Below, in pieces: positions 43,978-57,175 of a DNA stretch of 64,000 nucleotides. Both the position numbers and the translations under genes were made by a program. The notes beneath the pieces are model-generated. The model saw nothing but the letters and a program-made list of their open reading frames with translations, did no database searches and was not told the origin of the DNA. Within the stretch, counting starts at the first letter, position 1, and every line of letters starts with the position of its first letter. Source of the stretch: Hyaloperonospora brassicae (Eukaryota; Oomycota; Peronosporomycetes; Peronosporales; Peronosporaceae); the NCBI GenBank assembly GCA_947650285.1, contig CANTFL010001204.1:124001-188000 (forward strand), read 5' to 3'.

Positions 43978-45448
43978 GTGTCAGTAGACTCGACGTCTGC
44001 TGCTTCTTCTTTGCCCGCGGCTCCTGTTGCCGCAGGCGCACGTGGTGACACACCACGTGTTCATGATGACTTCGAAGTGGAATTTATCTTATCTGGCGAG
44101 GAAGACGTGTCTGACTCGGGAAAGGCTTCAGAGGCACCCCGATCAACGGCAGTGCCTCTTCCTAAGCCTTCATCAAAGGTTATGCCGAACGAACGAACTA
44201 GCGACTTGCATTACAGTCTGTTAAGCAGTGATGAACAGTATGGTGGTGAGTATGATTACTCATCATCACAGCCAACTCAAGCGTCTTCGCACAAGCGTGA
44301 GGACGATGGCGCGAGCCATCGTCACTCCGAAAACCGTGGTGCAAGTGTTGGTACTACGTTGGAGTCTGATGAGCTTAAGACGTGGCGTTCACCCAAACGA
44401 CTCATCAATAGCTTATCAAACGAGACAAACCAACATCATCGAAATTCATTATTCGATGCGAGTGAGCTTCATGGCTTGACCTCCAGCGCGAAAAACTTTA
44501 TAGCTGAAGAAGACTTCTACATTGATGCTTTCCATACGTGTAAACGATATAAAAGCAACCAAAAGAGTGATGAGAGCTCGTTTTGGCGGCGTGGAACGCG
44601 TACGTTCAAAACGTAAAGAGCGTTGGACGTGAAGCGTATCTCCAAAACTTGAGGTTGTGTGCGTCAAGTTTGAAAAACGAACGCCAATCGGTGCAAGGTA
44701 CCGGCTGCATCGTTTGTCGCGTTAGGGAGGCATTCCTTGCCTCACATGGGATGACCCATGTCCGAGTTTCTGTGTTGACAGCTTGCAGCGTGCTCAAAGG
44801 GAAGTGTTTTCCTTAAGTTCGCCCTGGAGATGGGTCCCACATCGGCTGAGATGCTTTACGCGATTGCAAACTTGCAATCCGTCTACAAGCGTCAAAAGAG
44901 CGTCTTTACCGATGAGCTGAAGACTCATCTGATGTGTCTCGTCATACTGTCGGACAAAACCATCAACATCAGCCATCAGCTGGAACCAAGGCTTGCAGCT
45001 ATCATACGATAATAAATACCCCGCCAGCGGACAAGGTAACTTGTCCGCTCACCCTTATACACGTGGTAGTTCAAAACACGCCCCACGTGAAAGCGTCGAC
45101 CATAGTGAGAGTCCACCAACGGCTCTGGTGGAGATGAGAAAACCAGGTCCGGCTCCGCTGCCGGGCCTGCCGGAAATTTGCGACCGCCATGAACTCTTCT
45201 TGAACGAGTGAAGGGAGGATGTGGAGCACATGTACGATCATCGTCATGACTTGAAGACGACCGTGCGACGTCTTGGTACCGATTGGGAGAAAGAACGATC
45301 GAATTTTGCGTTCTCTCAGCTTGAGAACGAACCTGAGCGTTGTCTCCTGCGCGATGAGATATCAGCGACTCGTCGCGAGACTGTGCTGCTGGAGGACCAA
45401 AATGAAAGTTTGGTTCGTGATCACACGAATCTGTTGGGGATTCTTTAG
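43978..45448 (+). pseudogene. Antisense frame of chromovirus copy 2
   Basis: Counterpart of 10550-12111. The plus strand is open from 43978 to 44616 (212 codons, acidic/Ser-rich then RLINSLSNETNQHH and LFDASELHGL), then continues in shifted frames: AAWNAYVQNVK (from 44583), AIANLQSVYKRQ (near 44864), ESVDHSESPP (near 45095), and a coiled-coil segment at 45221-45448. Codon CAA in NLQSV shows that the TAA in copy 1 is derived. There is no ATG at the beginning either: a GTG opens the frame and an ATG-led stretch just upstream runs in another frame, as in copy 1, so a splice near the start is possible. Confidence 0.55.
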
Positions 45449-48400
45449 CTTGCCAACTATCTCCATTCTTGGAAGAGACCTCGATCTGAAATTACGGGAG
45501 GAGACGCCAAAAATAAAATGTGTGATTCGTGCGTATCCTACGAGGCGACTTGGTCCTGTATGCATTGCTTTGTCGTTGCAAAAACGAAAGAGACCAATGT
45601 ATATCGGCAGTAGCTTACTACTACCGACATTAGTCAATACAGGTTTAAATAGGTTTACCGTAAACAGTAGTACTAGGTTGTTTAACCAAAGTGAAAGAAG
45701 ACTGGATCTTCTATTCTTGTCTGTGTCCCGTTTTAAGGGTCCACCGCGTAAGAGATGGGGTCCTAATCGAAACGGACTACCGCCTCTCGAGTCAGAATAA
45801 AATATGTTGCTGAGTCGTTATTGTGTCGCCCGATGCGCTTTGTGTGCACTGCTAAGAGGGATTTGTCTTCTTCAGCGTGAGTGTCAAATTCCTCGCTGGT
45901 CTAGTCATTGACGATGCTGAATAGATGCCATCATCGTCATCACTGACGAATCGGCAGCGTCGTCGATGCTGCTAAACTCATCTTCTTCAATGTCGACATC
46001 GTCGACATCGGCATCAAACGAATCGGCGTGTGCGGTGATACGTGATGAGCAAGAGCGAAAGGGGTTTTTGTCGAGCGAGTCCTTCAGCCTTCATTGATCC
46101 AGAGTCACGCTGTATCATGGCGGGAACGCGTGGGTGGCGTAAGCCATTCACGTAAAACCGTGTATGCGTTGCAGACGCATGCATGGAGTAGTTGATGGCG
46201 AATTCGACCATCGGCAAGAACTCGATCCAATTCGATAACGAGTGAAAGTACCCTCGAAAAATCTCTCTGAGGACGCGGTTTGCACGCTATGTCTCACCAT
46301 ATGGCTAGGGATGGTCAGAGGTTGACATCTACAATCGTGTTCCCAATGCTCGGGACACGGATTGCCAAAACTCAGCCGTGAAACGAGGGTCTCGATCCGA
46401 GACCAGCTCACGGGGTAAGCCATGGAGGCAAAACAACGTGTCGGTGAAAACACGCGCACATTTGTGTGCCGTGATCGACTCAGGTACCTCTTCAAGATAA
46501 ATTATCTTGCTGAAACGGTCCGCAAACACAAGAATACCATTATTATTATGAGTGCCTTTGAAGAAACCGAAGACGAAGTCCATTATAACGGACTCCTAAC
46601 AGTCTACCGGGACCTGCAGATGTTGCAATTGTGCACGGGATGAAGGACTAGGCTTCACCCGCTGAAAGAACTCGCAAGAAAGAATGTACTTGCGCACAAA
46701 CTGATAACGGCGGGGACTTACAGTGAGCTTTGTCTTTTCGAGGCCACGATTCCCACCTGTGGGTGCATCGTGACATGCAAACATGATGCGCAATCTCAAA
46801 TCATAATGAGAGGGCACGAAGACATGAGCCGTGTCGTCTGCAACTGCGTATAGTACATCAACCAGTTTCGGATTGTGTACCAATTTAAAGAGGCACGGTA
46901 TAAAGCCGGTAAATTCGCCAAGAATTTCCGAGATGGATTAGCAAAATGATCCGTCAAGCGCAGGATATCCTTATCTACTACGTATGTCTTCCTTAGATCA
47001 TCAAGTAACGTTGACGAAGAAACACTGACTGCAAGTGTCGCAACATGGGGCTTATCTTCTCTGTTCGATTGCACGCCCGGCTCGAAATTGTGTCGGCGCG
47101 AGAGCGCATCAGGGACGATGTTTAGTCGTCCTGGTTCATAATCGACGGGAGAAGTTGTACTCCGCGAAGAAAGAAAGTCACCTTGTCATTCTCTGCAAAA
47201 GGTGTGGACTATTTACGGTCGTGGGTAAAGACGCATAGTCCGTGTCGACGATGAACGGTCTATCTCCCAAGAGATAGACGCGAAACTTAGCCATCGTATA
47301 TTTCATGGCAAGGATTTCGCTTGTCATTCTCTGCAAAAGGTGTGGACTATTTACGGTCGTGGGTTAAGACGCATAGTCCGTGTCGACGATGAACGGTCTA
47401 TCTCCCAAGAGATAGACGCGAAACTTAGCCATCGCATATTTCATGGCGAGGAGTTCCTTGTCATGCACTGGGTAATTGCGTTTGGCTATTTTCAGATGAC
47501 GCTATTGATTGTAGGCGACGCGCTCAGCGCCGTCCGTGTCATACTGCATCAACGCATAGTCGATTTCGTAATTGCTGGCGTCACAGACATGGAATAGTCT
47601 GACCTGGTCAGCAGTAGCTAAGATGGGCGATTGCATCAAGCTTTGCTTGATATCTTCTAAGGAACACAGACAGTCATCGTATCATGATTACTTCACATTT
47701 TTTGAGCATATAAGAAAGATGCACGGTCATCTTGGCGTAGTTGCGCGAGTACTTATGCGAGTACGCCGCTAGGCCAAGGAACTTACGAAGTCCCTTGACA
47801 TCGACTGGGACTGGCGAGTCGGTGATCGCCTTGATATTTTCGCGATCAGGACGCACGTCGCGCTTATCCACGATGCACCAAAGAAGGGTTTTTTATTGCT
47901 AGCCGCGAATATACACTTCTTAAGGTTCGCGTACAGCTCGTGCTTGCACATAAGCTGAAGAACCTGACGAACGTGTGTTATGTGTGATTCCACGTCCGTT
48001 TTTTCGTCCATAGCCCGGCTATGGAAGAGCACATCGTCAAAGTAACTCGGTGCGAAATACCACACTGGTCTCAACAGATTTGTAACACATCTGTTGAATG
48101 TTGCAGAGGCATTACTTAGCCCTTGCTACATCGCTAGCCATTCCCACATTATACCGCTGGGGTGCTCACTTCTGTGTACGGAATGCCCCTTTCACGCATG
48201 ATGATCTGATAGAAGCCATCCATCAGATACATTGACGAGAAGATGGTTTTGTTTGACATACCATCTATGATCACGTCCTTCCTCGGTATCGGATTCTGAG
48301 CCAATACCGTTGCAGCATTTAACTTGTACAATGCGTGCACTATCCGTCATGCTCATGTGGTCTTTTGCACTCAAAATTTCGGAGAGCTGTGGGGGAAGTT

Positions 48401-49710
48401 GGTTATCTCACATGGCCCGCGGTCAAGAGATCGGTAAAGAACTTGTCGATAGCTATTACTTGTTCACGATACAGTGGCCACTGCTTCGTGACACAGTAAT
48501 TTGAGCCTATTCATATTGATCGCGTATCGATCAACTTATTACTTGGGCAGATCGCAAGGCACGGATTCAGGACACACATCCTTTAATTCAATCAAATCAT
48601 TGTACAAAGGATTCGGCTGAAGTGACTCCCAGGATTGAGACATGTATCGCTCAATCCGAGTCTTCTCATCGAGGACACTTTCGTCCATCGATGAACTGCT
48701 GAGAATCTGTTCTTTCTCAGCAAACACCATTGCCGACTGAATACCGGTGACTTACTCGTCCTCCGCGACGACTACACAGATCTGCTTGATCTTGCCAATG
48801 CGCAGATTTCGTAAAAACCGTTTTTGTTATAATGTTGGCAGTTGTGTGATCATCAAAGTTAACTTCGGAGGCACAATCAAATCACGCATGTAAGAGCCTA
48901 CGCTTGAGCCATCATTGACCAAGACATCCTATGTCTCTGTCACGTCCTCGAAAGACACATCCACAGACCACTGGGGACTCTTTTTCTCTGTGTCTCCTGA
49001 CAGTGGCTGCACAGCCACATTCAGGCCATCACTTCTGTGGTCGACTGTCTAGTCGACATAGAATGACCGTGTTGCCGTCTCTTAGCAACCGGTTCCGTAG
49101 CTTCAGGATGATGACTTCCCGGCATGCATCCTTGTCCTGACCCGCTTGACGTCTTTGAGTAGTGGACATTTGGCGCCACCTGTGCAACAGCACGGTTGCC
49201 GGGAGCTTTCTCCATAATGTAGTGATCATCTACACTGCGATCTTGTACATTCGTACTGACGACCGTTCCACAAGTAAGGCCATCTGATGAAACAGCGGCA
49301 GACATCTTGACGGACCGATGCTGCCAGCTCACTCTTGGCTTGTATCTCTTGAGCCAAGACAACCCTAGGATGACGTCGAGCTTGTCATCCAGGTCCAGTA
49401 CGATGAAATCATAATTATACTGTTCGTCTTTCAACGTGTAGTGGATGCCGACTACGCGTTTCTCCACAGTGATAGATTCGACAATGGCAAGGCGAACCGT
49501 CATCCTCGCTGAAGGGACCTCTCGCTCAACAAAGTTGATACCTTTAGCCTCTAGTGACTGGCGACGAACAAAACTGTTCGAAGCCCCACAGTCAGTTAGG
49601 GCGCGAAGTGACAAGTCCTTTGTTACTTCTAACGTCAAGGTGATGAGAGACACCTCATCATCAGGTGCAGAGACACGAAGAGACTGTGTGTCGGGAGCAA
49701 ACTTCGTCAA
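44820..49710 (-). pseudogene. Pol remnants of copy 2
   Basis: Recognisable in pieces on the minus strand: protease with LTDCGASNSFV (about 49600), linker, SQSWESLQ (near 48640), RT with FYQIIMRE (near 48200) and YFDDVLFHS (near 48030), RNase H and linker pieces (47000-47900), integrase with MDFVFGF (46583) and LVSDRDPRF (near 46390), the acidic segment (near 45950-46020), GPY/F (KLLPIYIGLF, near 45600) and chromodomain end (VRQYDETH, near 44925). Each piece is separated from the next by frameshifts. In copy 2 the RT entry reads KQWPL, giving the ancestral Gln for the TAG in copies 1 and 3. Confidence 0.85.
47182..47457. repeat. 138-bp tandem duplication inside copy 2
   Basis: The segment starting CTTGTCATTCTCTGC at 47182 is repeated from 47320 with only a few differences. 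It duplicates 46 codons of the RNase H region and is absent from copy 1, so it arose in this copy. Confidence 0.9.
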
Positions 49711-49739
49711 GAGGTTTAAAATTCTCGTGGTGTTGCTGG

Positions 49740-50970
49740 ATCAGTCGGGCGCTCCGCCCAACTGACCCCGACCATTTTTTGATAGCCCGCCTCACTGTTG
49801 AGGCTTTTCAACAGCGCCGGACCCACGTCCTCCGACTTTCCTAGCGGGTGGACGGATAATTTGCTCAGTACCGCGAGATTCTGAGCGGGGGATTCTGAAT
49901 TCGCATTCGTAGTGTCTTAATTTGTGATAGCGATGACATTTCAGCAATCACTTGTCGTTGGGAGGGCGACGTTTCTTGCCCTCGATTACGCAGAGGTATA
50001 TGGGCTCTGGACCTCCGGCCGCTGGTCGTCTCTGTAGACAATAGGGATTCGGCGCAGCGTGAGCCTGTCTCACACTAACTTATTCCTAATTCGGATCGTA
50101 GATCGCTTCAGAAAGCGTCTTCAGCTCTCCGCAAAACAGGTGATTTCTGGAGAGATCGTCTGAAAGCCCCTGAATGAATATTGTGATCAACATAAAACAT
50201 ACTCACAGGTTCCGCTACCATACACTTGCAATGTGACGCACATGTTAGACGTAAGCGTGAACCTTACGATTACCCTGTTTGAGGTGCAGAAGATGTAAAA
50301 GAGTACTAAAATATTCCCTGGGCGGCTTAAACGTTTTGCTAAGCAGGGTCTTGAATATGTTTAACGACCCAAACACATCTGAGTCGTGCAACTTGATATT
50401 AAGGCCCTAATTTTTGGCATCCCCTGTCAGGTATGACGGATCAAATGCGACTTGCATCAGCTCATCTTCAATCCGATGGACCTTGACGGCACCGTCTAAC
50501 TCGACAAATCACCTCAACAATGAGTCGTCCTCGACTCCATGATAGTTGGAGATTTCTAGCTTAAGGGTCTCCCGTCGACGCTCACACGTCGACTTTGCGG
50601 ACTGAGACTGTTGCTGTCTCAGCATTTCAGTCCGCTGGTGACCTTGTTGTCGCAACAAGGTCACACCCGCTTGCGAATAATCAAGTTCCCGTTGCAAGAG
50701 CTTGCTGATGACGGAATGCTGATGACGGAATGCTGCTGACCCCTGTCTCTTTAAGACAGCATGGCTCAGACCGCCAACGGCCGAAATCATTCTACCGATT
50801 GCACTCCATTCGACATCGCTCAAATAGGAGTAGAAATTACGGGTTCCGTGAAAGCTGTCGCTTTCTACATCGTACAACGTGTTCATGTTGGGCGATGCGC
50901 TAGTGGTCCTTGGACGGGCTACAAAGTGTTGCCAGGTGTAACAGGGTACTGGTGTCCCAGTACGTAGCAA
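49740..50970 (-). pseudogene. Gag remnant of copy 2
   Basis: The front is open at 50509-50970 and carries the expected strings (SYLSDVEWS, then ISNYHGVEDDSLLR). Here the codon after GVE is GAC, where copies 1 and 3 have a stop. The capsid part (50430-50170) and zinc-knuckle part (near 49930) are broken by several shifts. The AAAAAAT heptamer of the gag-pol junction is retained near 49780. Confidence 0.75.
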
Positions 50971-50986
50971 TCAGTGCCCTGTTACA

Positions 50987-52240
50987 GTTGCTGCTATCAC
51001 AGTGTTATCCATATTATTGTGACAGTCTCTTCCAAAAAGGGCTTTTGGAAGAGACTATCATTGCGGCTGGCTATTACGTCACTTACTTCGAGATTAATTG
51101 TAAACAGACCTTCATCATATTGTTCGGGGGAGAATCAAATGCCATGCTCAAAAGGGCCTTAATTACATGGTCCTAAACCACTTGCATCCGTCTCTACCAC
51201 TCACATCCGCCGCCATTCTCGAAAGTACTTCGAGTGCATGGACGTAAATTGCAGAATTCTGACGAGGAAGGCCGCCTAATACGCCGTCCAGAAGTACCGG
51301 TCGTATTGTAAGGTTCCAATTCAATAATAACGGATGTGAACATTATAGCTGCTGCCAAATATTGTGCTTTGCAATAGTTGCGGTAAAATGTGATGATTTT
51401 GGATGGAATTGGATGATTGTATGCGTCAGTTTTTTAGTTGTCAAATGACATAAATACAAATACCGTTCAGGGTGACGACAGCCATTATTATACTTTTGAG
51501 ACTGCAAAATGGTTCTTTTACGCTAATTCGTTTGCTAATTAAGGATTGCATGATGTAATTAAAAAAAACCGAGATTGTGAAGAATTTGGGGCGGCGAAAT
51601 GTGGCTTGCCGCGGGCCAAATTGATAACATTCGCCGAACTTAAGGGTCCTACAAGTTCGAAAAAAATGGTCAAATCAAAATCCGAGACTATTGAAACGAA
51701 TTGAGTTACATACTCTATCCATCTATGATCCTACATTGGGCTCACTATACGGTCGTAAACTCTCCTCTATTGTACGTTTCTCTCTTCATTATCAGCACAA
51801 TCGCGCGTGTCTATTCAGACATCAAGCGCAAAGCGGTAAACGAATAGTCAGACCAACTAAAAGCGGGAGTGAACATATATATATAAAGAGCAGCACCAGC
51901 GGTATTCATTCATAAATCGGCCTACTGATCGGTATCAATGGTACATTCGAGTCGGTAGCTTGTAACTGTGGCGCGTCGTAGCTTGCAGGTGGGTGCCTTG
52001 TACCTTCAGCACGTTGTAGCTTGCAAGCGGATGACTTTTCGTCTGACATTACGACAATCGGAGACTTGTGACATATATGTATATTTTTTGTTGGTAGGTG
52101 AGGTATATTCAAGTACGATCGTCGACTTACGATATCCGTTCGACTGCAGCCTAATGTCTGCGTCGCTTACGATAAGAGATGTTTGAGCCCGTGAGATGCC
52201 CCCGGCATCAAGTGGCCGCCTACAATGTTGGTGGTTAGAC
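50987..52240. other. Intergenic region, nothing supported
   Basis: AT-rich, with short ORFs only, an AT dinucleotide run near 51876-51886 and an A-run near 51561. No gene or repeat recognised. Confidence 0.5.
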
Positions 52241-54266
52241 CTAGCACGGTGGAGTGAAGGAGTAGAAAAACATTAGCCCACCTCGCGTCGTAAAATGCGA
52301 CATCTCGCACCAATGGTTGCCGTCAAGATTCAAGCTGGTCTGTAATGAGCGAAAACAAATACCTGACTGTGTACGGAAAACTCTCCTAGAGGACCCTGTG
52401 TCTCGAGCAAAGGTGGCCGCTGTAGAAGACATGCGATTATACTTACAATATTGGATGACCCGGCTGACGACCGCAATATATTCAACGCTATTTTGCACCT
52501 CAGGATACAGCGCTGAGAGATGAAACCGGACAGGGGGACGGTGCATCCAAAGATGCGTCAAAACTGGCTTGTTGTTCCAAACGATATGAAGTGGCACGAG
52601 ATTCCTACTTCGTGCTTGTTGAAGTCTAGGAACGAGGTCTCTGTATGTTGCAGCATTGTATGTCTTATACGACCCAGTCATGCGACTCCACCAGCCAAGA
52701 AAATTGCTGCCGCCGGCGTTATGATGCGTAACTTGATTATAACCGTTTAGGTCCCGCCAGGTCCCAAAGCCGCTCGAGATGCTTCTGCGAAGAAGAAAAA
52801 ACACAGCAAATCTGACTCCACTTAGTCAGGTAATGATGACAGTGGAGATAAGCTAATTTGGCGAAGCTGAACATCAGCTAGCGCCGATCTCACGAGAGCT
52901 TGAGCCTATCCGGTTTACTGAAGACCAGTGTGATACGTCGAGACGCAGACATGCGATAGTGCGCGCCGTAGTATAGTCTGGGCTAGGGCCTAGTGCCCTT
53001 CTATTGACATGTTCGAGTCTTTCATTCGGCGAAGCCGTTCAGTCCAAATTGTGTGGGCCGCCGTCGCAGCCATGAAGCGTCAAAGCTCTCGTAGCGCCGC
53101 AAAAAGACGCTTACGCGCCTCCTGTGTCGAATCGCTTGCCGCAAGCGACGACGTAGTCGCGTTCTAATCTTTGCGCGGAAAATAAATAACGAAAACCTAA
53201 ACATGGGTTTCAAAGTCGTCACTAAAGCCACCAAGGTATATCCACAAGAAAAATAGATATTGACGTTGACATTACGCCTCAGGGTATGTAAAAAATACAT
53301 GACTCGATGGGGCGGAGATAGTAGGCGAACATCTTGTGTCGGGGCACGATTGATTTCCGTCAGCCCAATTCTCGATAGGCACACTGTCGCTCTTAATGCG
53401 GGACATTGTCCTCGTGTACAGCAGGAAGGTAGCACAAATACGACAAGGATCCGTCCATTCAATCACTCAGAGCCTCGTAAGATAACACAATGGTTGGTGG
53501 AATTCATACTTTTGTCGCGCTGGATTCCACCTTCCCTTGTAGTTCGTTGCGCGATTATCGTCGTTAGGGTCCTGAGGCAGGATAGCCATCGCATCTTGCC
53601 AACCCACGGTTGTAATATGCTCATGAAGAAGGATGCGCCTCAAAGCGAGCTGAAATACCGCAGTTTTGAGTAGCCACCAAACCACAACCCGCCATGGATG
53701 TCACATGAACCGTATCGCATAAAAGATCAGCGTCCCAGTGCAATATCTCTGTACCACCGATACTCAAAGTCTATTTATGGTGTCGTGAAACTTTTGCCAA
53801 GAAAGGAAAAAGGGAGCCTGCCGGGGACGGCCTGCAAACTAAAGATGAAAAATTGAACACCAGCGCGAGGCAGAAGCATTCAAAATGCCTTCTCCTATCC
53901 ATAAGCATTGTAGAAATGTCGTCCGTGAAAAACGCACCTCTCCACATCCATTCCAAGTTCAGGTGAGAGTTTCTCCAAGCGTCGGTATGTCGTGGACAAA
54001 ACTGGCGCCGTTGAGCTGATAGCACTTTCCATGATAGTATCGTATCCACGACAGGTTATTCATTATGCATGCTGTAGCCAGGATGCGTCGAAACGACCAT
54101 GGGCGGAACTATCCATGTAAATTTCAATACGAGTTGTGACATCCAGTACAGACCGTGCGTCGACTGTCATACTTCCGTCAGCATTGTGTATGACTAAGGG
54201 TGTATCCACGAATCGTTGCGCTCGTTCCTGCAGAATCAATAAATCTATGCCCCCAGCATCTTCCAC
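52241..54266 (-). pseudogene. LINE C-terminal region remnants
   Basis: Pieces at 54063-54266, 53771-54049 (FCPRHTDAWRNSHLN and EWMWRGAFFTDD) and 52241-52804 (LGWWSRMTGSYKT, ATYRDLVPRLQQ, LTHLWMHRPPVRFHL). They look like the helical, Trp-rich region that follows RT in oomycete LINEs. No RNase H motif could be confirmed. Confidence 0.5.
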
Positions 54267-54619
54267 AGCTTTGATGGCAACAGAGTTGGCACCTGTCGCC
54301 CAAATAGAAGAATATGTTGCTGTTTTGCTTTAGTACCGCACCGAAGGGTAATGTACTGTGAGTGAGTGACTTCATGCCACCATAAGATGTCGCCAACAAG
54401 TAGGTCTACGGACAAATCACTAGTGGCCCACTTTCAATCAGTCAATACAGCAAGCGCAATAAGATCTGTAAGCACACACAGTACGGACATACCTCCTTCC
54501 CAAATCGGCAGTGCGCCGTGCTCTTCTCGAATTCACCGTCGCGACCGCCGACCATTGCACTGTCCCCAAACAAAATATTTTAGAAACACGTGGTGTTTAT
54601 TGATATTAGCAATCGAGGG

Positions 54620-55486
54620 TCAGCAATGGCGCGCGACGTAGAGTATCTTGGATATTGCAATTGCTCGGACGAGGCAAGCGCGCCGTTTCACGGTATGAGT
54701 CTTCTCTCGGACTAAAATGAGACGGGTCAGAGTACTAGGCAAGCAACGGTCCCAGTTTAAGTCTGTCACATTACCTTGTCTCACCTGGATACCGAGATAT
54801 CTGTATTTCTCATCGGAACTGAGCATAGATAGGCGGTCCGAGTGAACTGTTCTTCCATTATCGTAGGTACTAAGCCCCAAGATGATAATTCTGATAGGTT
54901 TATGAAGAGTTCTGATACATGCGCAAACATATTCAATAACTCGAGAACATTTAGAATATCGTCGCTTCCTTGCAAGTACACCGCCGTATCATCCGCGTAG
55001 CCAGAGACAGTAATTGTCTCCGAACGATCACCTTGGCGGAGCAATATGCCATTGAAGTCATTGCGGGCACGTATAACCTTATAGAGGCTATCGAGTGCGA
55101 GGTTGAAAAAAGGGGTGACATGGGGCATCCTTGCCGTATAACGCACCAACGTCACGCCTCAATGACAAAAACATTTTCTTGGTAAATCGACACGTGGTGT
55201 GTTTTTGAAGAGCCGCAACTATGGTTACAAATTGCTGTGAGAATTATAGTCGCTGTTGCACAGCAAGCAGAAATGGGCATTGAAGATAGTCGTAAGTCTT
55301 TGTGAAACCAAGCAACAGCGCTAGAGAACCAGCTTTTGCAACATCGGTCGTAGCTGCTTTCTTTGCAGCCGCATATATGTCTAGAGCTGTTTCGATGGAC
55401 CGTCCTGGCACAGAAACCACTTGATTGACGTCTATTGTCGTAGGTATGATGGAGTGGCGATCGCTCTTTTGAGGAGTCGATCCCAA
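54620..55486 (-). pseudogene. LINE reverse transcriptase, C-terminal part
   Basis: Resumes after the insertion with VNQVVSVPGRSIETALDIY and LALLLGFTKTYDYLQ (normally LDFxKAYD; one catalytic Asp region altered to Gly), a frameshift, then the active-site box GYADDTAVYLQ (YADD at 54988-54999), and further thumb-like text. Diagnostic of a LINE RT. Confidence 0.88.
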
Positions 55487-55499
55487 CTCTCCACTGGAA

Positions 55500-56597
55500 C
55501 CTGGACGACCGAATTACGGAGGGGAGACTCCGAGTCCGTGCTTTAAACTTTGCTCACTTTGTGTACCCGTCGGTAGGGCGGGTTGCACTCTTCCATGTGT
55601 TCTCGATTCAATGCCGAACTTGACTGTGCTTCGAATTGGGACTATCGCGTGGAAATCTTCACACGATTGCAAAGGTACTTGCAAGGTGCTTGTTTTAAGT
55701 CATCTTGATCGCTACGAGATCGTCTTGTCCAAAGTAGATACTTGATTAGCGAGCCTTATAACCACTTGATCCGTCTCGCGGTCTTGAACCCTTCGCCGTT
55801 ACTTGTTTGCTACGTTTAATTGAAGTTGGAGTTGTTGTTTGAGAGTCCTTGATCCCTGGCCAAACAATCCAGGGATATCACTTGATTTAAATATGCAACT
55901 TTTCTTGACGTTGGGTGGCCAATAATCCAACCCGGAAGAGAAGTCGATACATGTACTTAGAAGCAAATTAAGCTTTGTTTAATGTCAACCAACCCAACCC
56001 AAAAACTATCACGTCGCTAAACCTATCTATATCACGAACTTTCGGAGCCGCGCGTCTCATCTAAAGATCGCCCCTTGTACCTATGTAGCTTACATCAAGT
56101 GCGCTCTCTCTAGAACCTTGGCGTGGTTCACATCCGACTTGTATGCAGCTGGCTATAAGCTCCCTATCTCTGGTGAGATCTGCGGTTGATCTCGCGATCC
56201 CTACGCATCTCGTGATCTTTGGGTGATCTCTTAATCCCTGAGCGATATCGCAATCTCCGGGTGATTTCGTGATCCTTGAGTGAGCTCATGACCTCTGGGT
56301 GATCTTGATGATCTCTGAGTAATCTCGTGATTCCTGAGTGATCCCATGATCTCTGGGTGATCTTGTGATCTCTGGGTAAAATTAGCCTTCGATTACATAA
56401 TCATCCTAGAATAAAACCACATATCTCATCCTTGCCACCAACGATCTCGCGACCTGGTACGTTTGGGTTCACGATCGTGGACCACCCGTCTAATTTCGTA
56501 TCCTCTAATCATTGTCCTTCGGTACCCAACTGACGCTGGCGATCTGTGCGCTCCTAAGCCCAGCTCAACGGTTAAATCTCGTGATCTCTTTGCCACA
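55500..56597 (-). mobile_element. Solo LTR-like insertion (1-5440 family) inside the LINE
   Basis: Starts TGTGGCAAAG on the minus strand at 56597, the same terminus as at 2480 and 3648. It shares GGCCAATAATCC/GGAAGAGAAGTC-type strings near 55910-55945 and the leader signature GTGTACCCGTCGG (55561-55573) with the left-edge cluster. The far end is uncertain, somewhere between 55490 and 55520. It includes a 19-bp tandem array. I found no convincing target duplication. Confidence 0.65.
56186..56380. repeat. 19-bp tandem array inside the LTR-like insertion
   Basis: About ten units close to ATCTCGTGATCTCTGGGTG, each with one to four changes, in continuous register. Every unit holds one or two GATC-like strings. 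Not seen in the other copies of this family in the window. Confidence 0.8.
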
Positions 56598-56599
56598 TA

Positions 56600-57175
56600 A
56601 GCAGAAGGACACGGAGCCGCCCTGCGAGAATCTTGGTAAATAGGTCGTAGTCGCTGTTAAGTAGGGCTATTGGCCTTTGATCCAGTGAAAAAGCAGCTAC
56701 AGCCTATGTTTTGAGGCACCGGATGTTTGCTTCTCCAAACGACACCAGTACCGCACCACACTTAGACCACCTCGAGAAAAGTGGTGCTAGAATCAGTGCC
56801 AGCGACGGTTGAAATCACGACAGAACGTGTTTCCAAATTTTCCGAATCGGGAGCCTCGACGCGCTAGAGCTTCTTAAGAGCAACAGTGACATCATCAGGT
56901 GTTATAGGATCGATGATTGCTGTGTCATCCAGGCCTGCAGGTCGTGGAGACTCGCTCAAGAATTTCGCTGTTTCGGGAGGATTTTCGAAGTGAAGTTGCG
57001 TAATGCCCGCCCAGTCGTCGGCCATCTCGTCTGCAAGCCCTCTCGATTTAGTAGGGACGTTAGATGCCACCTCATCCAGCGATACGATCGTGTTGTCTTG
57101 GAATTTCGTTCGAACAGGAGCAAAAAACAACGCGAGGTTATGGCTGGGCAGTAAGTGTGCTGGCAAAGTAAGCAT
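56600..57175 (-). pseudogene. LINE reverse transcriptase, N-terminal part
   Basis: Contains DEMADDWAGITQLHF and DPITPDDVTVALKKL, then in another frame RPIALLNSDYDLFTKILAG followed by RLRVLLL, the standard RT block before the palm motifs. The text stops at the TGTGGC terminus of the inserted LTR-like element (56597). Confidence 0.8.

Larger units (their letters stand above)
42962..50986 (-). mobile_element. Ty3/gypsy chromovirus, copy 2 (old, degenerate)
   Basis: Same gene order and orientation as copy 1 but with dozens of frameshifts and stops. Its 3' LTR is 42962-43399; the 5' LTR is reduced to 50 bp (50937-50986) that still has TGTAACAGGG and CCCTGTTACA ends. Flanks GATGC (42957-42961) and GTTGC (50987-50991) may be the target duplication with one mismatch. 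It carries a nested solo LTR at 43407-43797 and a 138-bp tandem duplication in the RNase H region. It is the useful outgroup for deciding which stops in copies 1 and 3 are new. Confidence 0.88.

Noticed and set aside
52241..54266. RNase H domain at the LINE C-terminus
   Set aside because: A string with IYMDSSAHG was considered, but the catalytic Asp-Glu-Asp pattern of RNase H could not be found.
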